Under the pieces are notes generated by a model. That model saw only the letters and a list, made by a program, of their open reading frames with translations, was not told the DNA's origin and ran no database searches. Shown piece by piece: positions 43,862 to 57,335 of a stretch of DNA of 64,000 nucleotides; the stretch's first letter is position 1, and the number at the start of each line of letters is the position of its first letter. The position numbers were made by a program, and so were the translations under genes. The DNA lies in assembly GCA_907163375.1 (NCBI GenBank), contig CAJQUW010000558.1:62001-126000 (forward strand), in the 5' to 3' direction. The stretch comes from Prostheceraeus crozeri (Eukaryota > Platyhelminthes > Polycladida > Euryleptidae).

Positions 43862-46464
43862 ATTTATTTTCAGTTTGTGAGAAAATGTAGAATGTATACC
43901 CGGTATGTCGGTTAGTGATCCAAATGGAACCAAGTTGTTCATTGTGCTTCTCTGATGCCCACGAGAAATTTCTTCAAAAGTCGAATATTGCGTTACAGTA
44001 AAGATTTTTTTAACAATGCAGCAACATCCTAGATGACCAAAACATTGTGCAAGGAATATCTTTATACAGTATACTCGCAGGAAAAGAGGGAGAAAAGTGA
44101 GGAAACACTTCCATTATACGTGTAAAACTCTCCGTTTAAGCGGAAGAAATCATTGCATGGATTTCATGCCAGTCCATTCTTTGTAGCAGAAATAATTTTA
44201 CCTTCTGTCCATAATGTCTGTCATCCATGTTCCAAGTGAAAGATTGTCCTGCAGTTTGCTTCCACTTGTTTATTAAACATTCATGTATTCAGTGATTCAG
44301 TGCAGTAAGAAACATCCCGAAGCAGTCTCCGATGAATTTTGATGTTTGAGAAAGATATGTTATACACAGTATTCGCATTGTATTTCGTCGTGCATTGTGA
44401 ATGTGGAAGGGGAGACCTGAAATAAACGTTAATCTTCCTCCAACCAATACAGCGTTGGCTGCCAGCAAAAACAGCTCTCTCACGACGATGTCTTTTCATG
44501 CTGATAGTAGGCCTACAGCAGCGACGCAATTTTCATATAAACCTTACAACAATATATACATCTAGAGGGCCTGCATCAGAATCATACAAATACATACAAA
44601 ATCATACAATGGTTTTGACATAGCTTAATGAATGAATTTTTACAAATTTATTTGCTGATTCAATGACTAAAATGCTAAATTAAATGCTTCCTAGTTTTGG
44701 CTAGTGACTATTACCATTCCTTCGTTCCATTGCTTTTGATAAGCTGTTATACTGTGTAGGATTCATTTGTCATAGTTATAGGCGTGACATAATTTGAACA
44801 AAGATTATTTGTCTATACATTCTTCATTATCAGACTAATAATGTTTTTGCTTACCTGTGCTCATGAAAGAGAAAGATTTCAATAACTGAATGATCAGAAA
44901 TCTTAAATTAGAATAACGCCATACCTTCCATTCCATCAAGATTGCAATCACAGACAGTCAGTAACTTTAAATAGATTCAAAATAATGCTTTTCAACCAGT
45001 GAAGCGGTTACTCAGCAATGTCTTAATTGTAGGTCAGTAACTCATAGGATATATTTATCCAACATTAGTGCATGGGTGTTATCAATTCAACAGAATGGTA
45101 ACCATGGATCCATGACCGCATTGTTTTGGATTTCTGATGGCATCGGTAATGGAGAAAAACACCTTTCATTAATTTAAGATAAGCTTTGGTGGATGTTTTG
45201 TTTTTCTTTTACTGTAGTTATTTTGTAAACTTATTTAGCAAAATACAAGTTATGCCGTGAACTTTGTGGTGACGGAACAATCAACAAAAGTCTTCATGTA
45301 TTTCTAACCATAAAGAAATAGTTTGTATAGGCTATTCTCGAATAGAACTGCCAGACCATTTTCTAAATGAATTTTGTGCAAATTGTATTTGAGCCAGGGT
45401 GGTTGAAAACATTTTTGATTGAAAAAAGATATTTAAAACGTTTTTTATTTTATAAAAAGTATAAAGTTTTTACTGTCCTCACGTTCGATCCTGCAATCCT
45501 ACAAACCATAGATTTTTCCATGTGCCATCATTGTACATAGGTAAGATATCAGACTTCCATTCTAGTCAACAATTATCTACTTCTATGCATTCGATTGAAA
45601 CAATTCAAGCTTATCAATAATGTCGCTAAATAAATATATTCAGTATTTACAATGAAAAATGAATTTATGTTTATCAAATTACGATGAAATGTTTGTCGAG
45701 AAAAAGAATTTATTCAAGTTTAAATGAAATTTGAGAATTCGTAGCAATGTTAGCATAATGCTCCGTTAGTTGCCTAAATAAACAGTGTTACTTTACTAAA
45801 CAGTCTACTAAACAATAATTGACATTGAATTTTTACATTATCGAGAGATTACAGAAGCAGTACACGTTTTGATAATAGGCCTTCTGCTGACATCCCCTGA
45901 TAGTGATGCATTCAAGGAGGAATGAGGTTCGAAGGAGCAGTTTGAATTAGCAAGATCTGTTGATTTATTCCCAGACAAAGAATTGCGACTGCAGTCATAG
46001 ACAGGTAGACAGTAGACAGGCCACTCATTGAAATAGGTTTACAAAAGATGCGGTATCAGATTTAGTAACTAAGAAGAGCAATTGACTGAACATCAGCGTG
46101 CGTGTCGATTTGAGATTGAAACTCACGAACTTGACACCTCGCTATCAGGAATTGTATGGCAAACATCAGGCTCAATGCAATCATCGTCTTTGGCCATTAC
46201 ATATAGCTTTTTGTTGTAATCTTTCTTGGTGAGACTTCCTAAATACATGGACGTAGGCCTACTTACATATTTCCAGATTATTTGCATGAAAAGTCAGAAG
46301 TATTTGAAAACATGTGTTGATACTATCTTTGACTTCCTTTTTAAACTTGAATGGGGACCTACTAGTTTAGAGGGAGGAATTAGGGATGTTTTAGTGGTAA
46401 TTTGTTTATATCAATTTGTTAATGATAACTTTATTTTTTGATAATAATCACTATCAATCACATT

Positions 46465-46490
46465 CATCAAATTTCAATTGAAATTTGATG
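46465..46490. repeat. Perfect 26-bp palindrome, one per array unit
   Basis: Centred on CAATTG; each half is 13 bases (CATCAAATTTCAA and its complement) with no loop. Identical copies lie at 50984-51009, 55502-55527 and 60013-60038. Confidence 0.9.
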
Positions 46491-46725
46491 TTAACATCGT
46501 AGGTTGGGATAGACATACCAAGTCTTGCAAATTAAGACTATCCGAGATGCTCTGACTAGGAAAAGACTTCATTCAGCGCAACAGAGACGAAGATCAAACA
46601 ACAATTTTTGACTGCATGTAGATTGAAGAAAATATCCTTTTAATGTTAGTTTTGATGGAGAAAGACATTCTTGACAAATTTGACTTTGATAACAACACAT
46701 ATTGATGCTGATAGTTCTTCATAGT

Positions 46726-46975
46726 GAGCAAAGAAAGAAGGCAACTCTGCTTTGTTTTACAGTCGATTTTCTATTTAAGTTAAGTTTCCAAAATATTTTC
46801 TGGGTGGACCACCTTGTTCCATCGACCTTTGAAGGCGCGGGACGCCGAAGTAAGTTTGTCGTGATTTAGAAATTAATAGAATTTAATAGAAATTCGACTG
46901 TAAAACAAAGAGGTCGAGTTACCTTTTTTCTTTGCTCTATATCAATATGATCTCCCGTCGTTTGGTCAACTACGT
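46726..46975. mobile_element. Small inverted-repeat element in array unit 1
   Basis: Terminal inverted repeats GAGCAAAGAAAGAAGG...TTTGTTTTACAGTCGA against ...TCGACTGTAAAACAAAG...CTTTGCTC (46726-46937). They are followed by a 3' tail containing GATCTCCCGTCGTTTGGTCA. The interior holds one arm of the GC-rich hairpin word (TTGAAGGCGCGGGACGCCGA). It is related to the larger element at 34721-35306 by inverted repeats, core word and tail. Confidence 0.7.
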
Positions 46976-47904
46976 CAGACCATTCTGATGAAAATGTGTT
47001 TCTTTTACATGGCTTGTTCTACATAATACTTGGCATTTTCATGAGAGACGACTGATTTTAGAATCCAATTTTTTTTAGCAAAATCTTTCATAATCAATTG
47101 ATGAATGGATGCAATGGTTGCAAGAACTTTTTTAAGTTTTAATTCAGTGTACTGTTCGGTTCAGATTTCAGCATTGATTTTTGTATTTGTGATGCTTGTT
47201 CTATTGCTCGCTTTTCTTATAATTCGTCATCATCATTTTGTATATACAACTCGCTTTAATTTATTATACTTAATTTTTTGTGGATTTGTTTTTTAATTAA
47301 AATTATTTTTAAGTATTAAGTCACTATAAAATCATCTTAATTTTTATAGTTTATCATTTTCATTATATATTTACTACAGCTTCCTATTTATATTGAATTT
47401 ATGTATTTTGTGTCATTGATTTATTGTTGATTGTATTATGGCAAGTATGTTAATAATTAATGTGTCTTCTGAATCTGTGATTTCACATTTTTCATAGCAG
47501 TGTACTGCTTTTTGTTGGTATTGATCCTTTTGTTGTGCATAGGCACCGAGACGGGCACATTCTATAATTTGTTGTGATTATTCCTGTCCTTGTGGTTCAT
47601 TCCAAAACCTACACCAGAGACGTGAATCTGCAATTTTGAAGCTTTTCTTTACAATATTCAATAATTGAAATCATCCGTTGCATTCACTGCGTCCTTTAAC
47701 ATCTTCTGTATCCGGCAGGGTTTTGCAGTCATTGTGTCAAACATCTCGTAGAAGGAACTCCTTTTATCTGAGAGCAGTCATCATATTGAACAATACTTTC
47801 GTTGATTGATTTTCTTTCTGACTATCTTGACTTCATATCTTAATCATGCCTGAAATGTACTCCGAAACTGTATTGATTCTCATTTTTTCTTGCAATATAT
47901 ATGA

Positions 47905-47925
47905 TTTATTATTATTATTATTATT
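47905..47925. repeat. (TTA)n microsatellite in the array unit
   Basis: About seven TTA/ATT repeats, present at the same place in units 2 to 4. Length variation here could separate copies. Confidence 0.7.
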
Positions 47926-48299
47926 CAAAGATGTAATGTTCGATCGTTCCATTGATTCCATCGATTATGTCGTGTGTGGTATGTTCTTCAATCATTTCGT
48001 TGTGAGAACTGAAATCCATCTTGTAAATGTATAATACTGCATCAGTTTCTTCACTTTTCATTTGGCATCGAGAAAGGTTGCGGTGATCCGCTTGCCGCAA
48101 TACGATGAAAAAAATTTTGCTAGCTGAAGTACTACAATACCTTTTTTTGCTTTTCCCAAATAAACTAATTAGATTCTCATAACTGTTTGAACTTTTTGAA
48201 AATCAAAATAGTCAACATCTATCATTTGAGCCGATAGGTGTTAGGCTTAGCTATCCGGCACCGGCATCTGTAATTTTCACTGAGGTCTGTCTTTCAAAC

Positions 48300-51200
48300 A
48301 TTTATTTTCAGTTTGTGAGAAAATAATGAATGTATGATATACCCGTATGTCGGTTAGTGGTCCATGTTATTTTGGTAAGTGTTGGAACCAAATTGTTCGT
48401 TGTGTTTCTCTGATGCTCAAATCGCACCGCACGAGACGTATCTCGATAACAAACCAGAGAAATTTCTTTAAAAGTCGAATATTGCGCTAGATTGAAGATT
48501 TCTTTAACAATTTGCAGCAACATCCTAGATGACCAAAATATTGTGCAAGGAATATCTTTATACAGTATACTCGCAGGAAAAGAGGGAGAAAAGTGAGGAA
48601 ACACTCCCATTATACGTGTAAAACTCTCCGTTTAAGCGGAAGAAATCATTGCATGGATTTCATGCCAGTCCATTCTTTGTAGCAGAAATAATTTTACCTT
48701 CTGTCCATAATGTCTGTCATCCATGTTCCAAGTGAAAGATTGTCCTGCAGTTTGCTTCCACTTGTTTATTAAACATTCATGTATTCAGTGATTCAGTGCA
48801 GTAAGAAACATCCCGAAGCAGTCTCCGATGAATTTTGATGTTTGAGAAAGATATGTTATACACAGTATTCGCATTGTATTTCGTCGTGCATTGTGAATGT
48901 GGAAGGGGAGACCTGAAATAAACGTTAATCTTCCTCCAACCAATACAGCGTTGGCTGCCAGCAAAAACAGCTCTCTCACGACGATGTCTTTTCATGCTGA
49001 TAGTAGGCCTACAGCAGCGACGCAATTTTCATATAAACCTTACAACAATATATACATCTAGAGGGCCTGCATCAGAATCATACAAATACATACAAAATCA
49101 TACAATGGTTTTGACATAGCTTAATGAATGAATTTTTACAAATTTATTTGCTGATTCAATGACTAAAATGCTAAATTAAATGCTTCCTAGTTTTGGCTAG
49201 TGACTATTACCATTCCTTCGTTCCATTGCTTTTGATAAGCTGTTATACTGTGTAGGATTCATTTGTCATAGTTATAGGCGTGACATAATTTGAACAAAGA
49301 TTATTTGTCTATACATTCTTCATTATCAGACTAATAATGTTTTTGTTTACCTGTGCTCATGAAAGAGAAAGATTTCAATAACTGAATGATCAGAAATCTT
49401 AAATTAGAATAACGCCATACCTTCCATTCCATCAAGATTGCAATCACAGACAGTCAGTAACTTTAAATAGATTCAAAATAATGCTTTTCAACCAGTGAAG
49501 CGGTTACTCAGCAATGTCTTAATTGTAGGTCAGTAACTCATAGGATATATTTATCCAACATTAGTGCATGGGTGTTATCAATTCAACAGAATGGTAACCA
49601 TGGATCCATGACCGCATTGTTTTGGATTTCTGATGGCATCGGTAATGGAGAAAAACACCTTTCATTAATTTAAGATAAGCTTTGGTGGATGTTTTTTTTT
49701 TCTTTTACTTAGTTTTGAGCAAATGGCATTCTTTAGTTATTTTGTAAACTTATTTAGCAAAATACAAGTTATGCCGTGAATTTTGTGGTGACGGAACAAT
49801 CAACAAAAGTCTTCATGTATTTCTAACCATAAAGAAATAGTTTGTATAGGCTATTCTCGAATAGAACTGCCAGACCATTTTCTAAATGAATTTTGTGCAA
49901 ATTGTATTTGAGCCAGGGTGGTTGAAAACATTTTTGATTGAAAAAAGGTATTTAAAACGATTTTTATTTTATAAAAAGTATAAAGTTTTTACTGTCCTCA
50001 CGTTCGATCCTGCAATCCTACAAACCATAGATTTTTCCATGTGCCATCATTGTACATAGGTAAGATATCAGACTTCCATTCTAGTCAACAATTATCTACT
50101 TCTATGCATTCGATTGAAACAATTCAAGCTTATCAATAATGTCGCTAAATAAATATATTCAGTATTTACAATGAAAAATGAATTTATGTTTATCAAATTA
50201 CGATGAAATGTTTGTCGAGAAAAAGAATTTATTCAAGTTTAAATGAAATTTGAGAATTTGTAGCAATGTTAGCATAATGCTCCGTTAGTTGCCTAAATAA
50301 ACAGTGTTACTTTACTAAACAGTCTACTAAACAATAATTGACATTGAATTTTTACATTATCGAGAGATTACAGAAGCAGTACACGTTTTGATAATAGGCC
50401 TTCTGCTGACATCCCCTGATAGTGATGCATTCAAGGAGGAATGAGGTTCGAAGGAGCAGTTTGAATTAGCAAGATCTGTTGATTTATTCCCAGACAAAGA
50501 ATTGCGACTGCAGTCATAGACAGGTAGACAGTAGACAGGCCACTCATTGAAATAGGTTTACAAAAGATGCGGTATCAGATTTAGTAACTAAGAAGAGCAA
50601 TTGACTGAACATCAGCGTGCGTGTCGATTTGAGATTGAAACTCACGAACTTGACACCTCGCTATCAGGAATTGTATGGCAAACATCAGGCTCAATGCAAT
50701 CATCGTCTTTGGCCATTACATATAGCTTTTTGTTGTAATCTTTCTTGGTGAGACTTCCTAAATACATGGACGTAGGCCTACTTACATATTTCCAGATTAT
50801 TTGCATGAAAAGTCAGAAGTATTTGAAAACATGTGTTGATACTATCTTTGACTTCCTTTTTAAACTTGAATGGGGACCTACTAGTTTAGAGGGAGGAATT
50901 AGGGATGTTTTAGTGGTAATTTGTTTATATCAATTTGTTAATGATAACTTTATTTTTTGATAGTAATCACTATCAATCACATTCATCAAATTTCAATTGA
51001 AATTTGATGTTAACATCGTAGGTTGGGATAGACATACCAAGTCTTGCAAATTAAGACTATCCGAGATGCTCTGACTAGGAAAAGACTTCATTCAGCGCAA
51101 CAGAGACGAAGATCAAACAACAATTTTTGACTGCATGTAGATTGAAGAAAATATCCTTTTAATGTTAGTTTTGATGGAGAAAGACATTCTTGACAAATTT

Positions 51201-52818
51201 GACTTTGATAACAACACATATTGATGCTGATAGTTCTTCATAGTGAGCAAAGAAAGAAGGCAACTCTGCTTTGTTTTACAGTCGATTTTCTATTTAAGTT
51301 AAGTTTTCAAAATATTTTCTGGGTGGACCACCTTGTTCCATCGACCTTTGAAGGCGCGGGACGCCGAAGTAAGTTTGTCGTGATTTAGAAATTAATAGAA
51401 TTTAATAGAAATTCGACTGTAAAACAAAGAGGTCGAGTTACCTTTTTTCTTTGCTCTATATCAATATGATCTCCCGTCGTTTGGTCAACTACGTCAGACC
51501 ATTCTGATGAAAATGTGTTTCTTTTACATGGCTTGTTCTACATAATACTTGGCATTTTCATGAGAGACGACTGATTTTAGAATCCAATTTTTTTTAGCAA
51601 AATCTTTCATAATCAATTGATGAATGGATGCAATGGTTGCAAGAACTTTTTTAAGTTTTAATTCAGTGTACTGTTCGGTTCAGATTTCAGCATTGATTTT
51701 TGTATTTGTGATGCTTGTTCTATTGCTCGCTTTTCTTATAATTCGTCATCATCATTTTGTATATACAACTCGCTTTAATTTATTATACTTAATTTTTTGT
51801 GGATTTGTTTTTTAATTAAAATTATTTTTAAGTATTAAGTCACTATAAAATCATCTTAATTTTTATAGTTTATCATTTTCATTATATATTTACTACAGCT
51901 TCCTATTTATATTGAATTTATGTATTTTGTGTCATTGATTTATTGTTGATTGTATTATGGCAAGTATGTCAATAATTAATGTGTCTTCTGAATCTGTGAT
52001 TTCACATTTTTCATAGCAGTGTACTGCTTTTTGTTGGTATTGATCCTTTTGTTGTGCATAGGCACCGAGACGGGCACATTCTATAATTTGTTGTGATTAT
52101 TCCTGTCCTTGTGGTTCATTCCAAAACCTACACCAGAGACGTGAATCTGCAATTTTGAAGCTTTTCTTTACAATATTCAATAATTGAAATCATCCGTTGC
52201 ATTCACTGCGTCCTTTAACATCTTCTGTATCCGGCAGGGTTTTGCAGTCATTGTGTCAAACATCTCGTAGAAGGAACTCCTTTTATCTGAGAGCAGTCAT
52301 CATATTGAACAATACTTTCGTTGATTGATTTTCTTTCTGACTATCTTGACTTCATATCTTAATCATGCCTGAAATGTACTCCGAAACTGTATTGATTCTC
52401 ATTTTTTCTTGCAATATATATGATTTATTATTATTATTATTATTCAAAGATGTAATGTTCGATCGTTCCATTGATTCCATCGATTATGTCGTGTGTGGTA
52501 TGTTCTTCAATCATTTCGTTGTGAGAACTGAAATCCATCTTGTAAATGTATAATACTGCATCAGTTTCTTCACTTTTCATTTGGCATCGAGAAAGGTTGC
52601 GGTGATCCGCTTGCCGCAATACGATGAAAAAAATTTTGCTAGCTGAAGTACTACAATACCTTTTTTTGCTTTTCCCAAATAAACTAATTAGATTCTCATA
52701 ACTGTTTGAACTTTTTGAAAATCAAAATAGTCAACATCTATCATTTGAGCCGATAGGTGTTAGGCTTAGCTATCCGGCACCGGCATCTGTAATTTTCACT
52801 GAGGTCTGTCTTTCAAAC
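48300..52818 (+). repeat. Array unit 2
   Basis: 4519-base copy, nearly identical to units 3 and 4. Confidence 0.95.
51245..51494. mobile_element. Small inverted-repeat element in array unit 2
   Basis: Same element at the same place in the unit, so it was present before the unit was amplified. Confidence 0.7.
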
Positions 52819-55800
52819 ATTTATTTTCAGTTTGTGAGAAAATAATGAATGTATGATATACCCGTATGTCGGTTAGTGGTCCATGTTATTTTGGTAAGTG
52901 TTGGAACCAAATTGTTCGTTGTGTTTCTCTGATGCTCAAATCGCACCGCACGAGATGTATCTCGATAACAAACCAGAGGAAATTTCTTTAAAAGTCGAAT
53001 ATTGCGCTAGATTGAAGATTTTTTTAACAATGCAGCAACATCCTAGATGACCAAAATATTGTGCAAGGAATATCTTTATACAGTATACTCGCAGGAAAAG
53101 AGGGAGAAAAGTGAGGAAACACTTCCATTATACGTGTAAAACTCTCCGTTTAAGCGGAAGAAATCATTGCATGGATTTCATGCCAGTCCATTCTTTGTAG
53201 CGGAAATAATTTTACCTTTTGTCCATAATGTCTGTCATCCATGTTCCAAGTGAAAGATTGTCCTGCAGTTTGCTTCCACTTGTTTATTAAACATTCATGT
53301 ATTCAGTGATTCAGTGCAGTAAGAAACATCCCGAAGCAGTCTCCGATGAATTTTGATGTTTGAGAAAGATATGTTATACACAGTATTCGCATTGTATTTC
53401 GTCGTGCATTGTGAATGTGGAAGGGGAGACCTGAAATAAACGTTAATCTTCCTCCAACCAATGCAGCGTTGGCTGCCAGCAAAAACAGCTCTCTCACGAC
53501 GATGTCTTTTCATGCTGATAGTAGGCCTACAGCAGCGACGCAATTTTCATATAAACCTTACAACAATATATACATCTAGAGGGCCTGCATCAGAATCATA
53601 CAAATACATACAAAATCATACAATGGTTTTGACATATCTTAATGAATGAATTTTTACAAATTTATTTGCTGATTCAATGACTAAAATGCTAAATTAAATG
53701 CTTCCTAGTTTTGGCTAGTGACTATTACCATTCCTTCGTTCCATTGCTTTTGATAAGCTGTTATACTGTGTAGGATTCATTTGTCATAGTTATAGGCGTG
53801 ACATAATTTGAACAAAGATTATTTGTCTATACATTCTTCATTATCAGACTAATAATGTTTTTGTTTACCTGTGCTCATGAAAGAGAAAGATTTCAATAAC
53901 TGAATGATCAGAAATCTTAAATTAGAATAACGCCATACCTTCCATTCCATCAAGATTGCAATCACAGACAGTCAGTAACTTTAAATAGATTCAAAATAAT
54001 GCTTTTCAACCAGTGAAGCGGTTACTCAGCAATGTCTTAATTGTAGGTCAGTAACTCATAGGATATATTTATCCAACATTAGTGCATGGGTGTTATCAAT
54101 TCAACAGAATGGTAACCATGGATCCATGACCGCATTGTTTTGGATTTCTGATGGCATCGGTAATGGAGAAAAACACCTTTCATTAATTTAAGATAAGCTT
54201 TGGTGGATGTTTTGTTTTTCTTTTACTTAGTTTTGAGCAAATGGCATTCTTTAGTTATTTTGTAAACTTATTTAGCAAAATACAAGTTTTGCCGTGAATT
54301 TTGTGGTGACGGAACAATCAACAAAAGTCTTCATGTATTTCTAACCATAAAGAAATAGTTTGTATAGGCTATTCTCGAATAGAACTGCCAGACCATTTTC
54401 TAAATGAATTTTGTGCAAATTGTATTTGAGCCAGGGTGGTTGAAAACATTTTTGATTGAAAAAAGGTATTTAAAACGATTTTTATTTTATAAAAAGTATA
54501 AAGTTTTTACTGTCCTCACGTTCGATCCTGCAATCCTACAAACCATAGATTTTTCCATGTGCCATCATTGTACATAGGTAAGATATCAGACTTCCATTCT
54601 AGTCAACAATTATCTACTTCTATGCATTCGATTGAAACAATTCAAGCTTATCAATAATGTCGCTAAATAAATATATTCAGTATTTACAATGAAAAATGAA
54701 TTTATGTTTATCAAATTACGATGAAATGTTTGTCGAGAAAAAGAATTTATTCAAGTTTAAATGAAATTTGAGAATTTGTAGCAATGTTAGCATAATGCTC
54801 CGTTAGTTGCCTAAATAAACAGTGTTACTTTACTAAACAGTCTACTAAACAATAATTGACATTGAATTTTTACATTATCGAGAGATTACAGAAGCAGTAC
54901 ACGTTTTGATAATAGGCCTTCTGCTGACATCCCCTGATAGTGATGCATTCAAGGAGGAATGAGGTTCGAAGGAGCAGTTTGAATTAGCAAGATCTGTTGA
55001 TTTATTCCCAGACAAAGAATTGCGACTGCAGTCATAGACAGGTAGACAGTAGACAGGCCACTCATTGAAATAGGTTTACAAAAGATGCGGTATCAGATTT
55101 AGTAACTAAGAAGAGCAATTGACTGAACATCAGCGTGCGTGTCGATTTGAGATTGAAACTCACGAACTTGACACCTCGCTATCAGGAATTGTATGGCAAA
55201 CATCAGGCTCAATGCAATCATCGTCTTTGGCCATTACATATAGCTTTTTGTTGTAATCTTTCTTGGTGAGACTTCCTAAATACATGGACGTAGGCCTACT
55301 TACATATTTCCAGATTATTTGCATGAAAAGTCAGAAGTATTTGAAAACATGTGTTGATACTATCTTTGACTTCCTTTTTAAACTTGAATGGGGACCTACT
55401 AGTTTAGAGGGAGGAATTAGGGATGTTTTAGTGGTAATTTGTTTATATCAATTTGTTAATGATAACTTTATTTTTTGATAGTAATCACTATCAATCACAT
55501 TCATCAAATTTCAATTGAAATTTGATGTTAACATCGTAGGTTGGGATAGACATACCAAGTCTTGCAAATTAAGACTATCCGAGATGCTCTGACTAGGAAA
55601 AGACTTCATTCAGCGCAACAGAGACGAAGATCAAACAACAATTTTTGACTGCATGTAGATTGAAGAAAATATCCTTTTAATGTTAGTTTTGATGGAGAAA
55701 GACATTCTTGACAAATTTGACTTTGATAACAACACATATTGATGCTGATAGTTCTTCATAGTGAGCAAAGAAAGAAGGCAACTCTGCTTTGTTTTACAGT

Positions 55801-57335
55801 CGATTTTCTATTTAAGTTAAGTTTCCAAAATATTTTCTGGGTGGACCACCTTGTTCCATCGACCTTTGAAGGCGCGGGACGCCGAAGTAAGTTTGTCGTG
55901 ATTTAGAAATTAATAGAATTTAATAGAAATTCGACTGTAAAACAAAGAGGTCGAGTTACCTTTTTTCTTTGCTCTATATCAATATGATCTCCCGTCGTTT
56001 GGTCAACTACGTCAGACCATTCTGATGAAAATGTGTTTCTTTTACATGGCTTGTTCTACATAATACTTGGCATTTTCATGAGAGACGACTGATTTTAGAA
56101 TCCAATTTTTTTTAGCAAAATCTTTCATAATCAATTGATGAATGGATGCAATGGTTGCAAGAACTTTTTTAAGTTTTAATTCAGTGTACTGTTCGGTTCA
56201 GATTTCAGCATTGATTTTTGTATTTGTGATGCTTGTTCTATTGCTCGCTTTTCTTATAATTCGTCATCATCATTTTGTATATACAACTCGCTTTAATTTA
56301 TTATACTTAATTTTTTGTGGATTTGTTTTTTAATTAAAATTATTTTTAAGTATTAAGTCACTATAAAATCATCTTAATTTTTATAGTTTATCATTTTCAT
56401 TATATATTTACTACAGCTTCCTATTTATATTGAATTTATGTATTTTGTGTCATTGATTTATTGTTGATTGTATTATGGCAAGTATGTTAATAATTAATGT
56501 GTCTTCTGAATCTGTGATTTCACATTTTTCATAGCAGTGTACTGCTTTTTGTTGGTATTGATCCTTTTGTTGTGCATAGGCACCGAGACGGGCACATTCT
56601 ATAATTTGTTGTGATTATTCCTGTCCTTGTGGTTCATTCCAAAACCTACACCAGAGACGTGAATCTGCAATTTTGAAGCTTTTCTTTACAATATTCAATA
56701 ATTGAAATCATCCGTTGCATTCACTGCGTCCTTTAACATCTTCTGTATCCGGCAGGGTTTTGCAGTCATTGTGTCAAACATCTCGTAGAAGGAACTCCTT
56801 TTATCTGAGAGCAGTCATCATATTGAACAATACTTTCGTTGATTGATTTTCTTTCTGACTATCTTGACTTCATATCTTAATCATGCCTGAAATGTACTCC
56901 GAAACTGTATTGATTCTCATTTTTTCTTGCAATATATATGATTTATTATTATTATTATTATTCAAAGATGTAATGTTCGATCGTTCCATTGATTCCATCG
57001 ATTATGTCGTGTGTGGTATGTTCTTCAATCATTTCGTTGTGAGAACTGAAATCCATCTTGTAAATGTATAATACTGCATCAGTTTCTTCACTTTTCATTT
57101 GGCATCGAGAAAGGTTGCGGTGATCCGCTTGCCGCAATACGATGAAAAAAATTTTGCTAGCTGAAGTACTACAATACCTTTTTTGCTTTTCCCAAATAAA
57201 CTAATTAGATTCTCATAACTGTTTGAACTTTTTGAAAATCAAAATAGTCAACATCTATCATTTGAGCCGATAGGTGTTAGGCTTAGCTATCCGGCACCGG
57301 CATCTGTAATTTTCACTGAGGTCTGTCTTTCAAAC
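52819..57335 (+). repeat. Array unit 3
   Basis: 4517-base copy, nearly identical to units 2 and 4. Confidence 0.95.
55763..56012. mobile_element. Small inverted-repeat element in array unit 3
   Basis: Same element and position as in units 1 and 2. Confidence 0.7.

Larger units (their letters stand above)
43862..48299 (+). repeat. Array unit 1 (most divergent, outermost)
   Basis: Starts ATTTATTTTCAGTTTGTGAG like the others, but the next ~130 bases carry several deletions and changes. It lacks the word GAGCAAATGGCATTC present in the other units. Edge units of tandem arrays commonly diverge first because they escape homogenisation. Confidence 0.92.

Noticed and set aside
45482-45500. B-box-like GTTCGATCCTGC in the array unit as a tRNA gene
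   Set aside because: No A box at a suitable distance and no acceptor-stem pairing.
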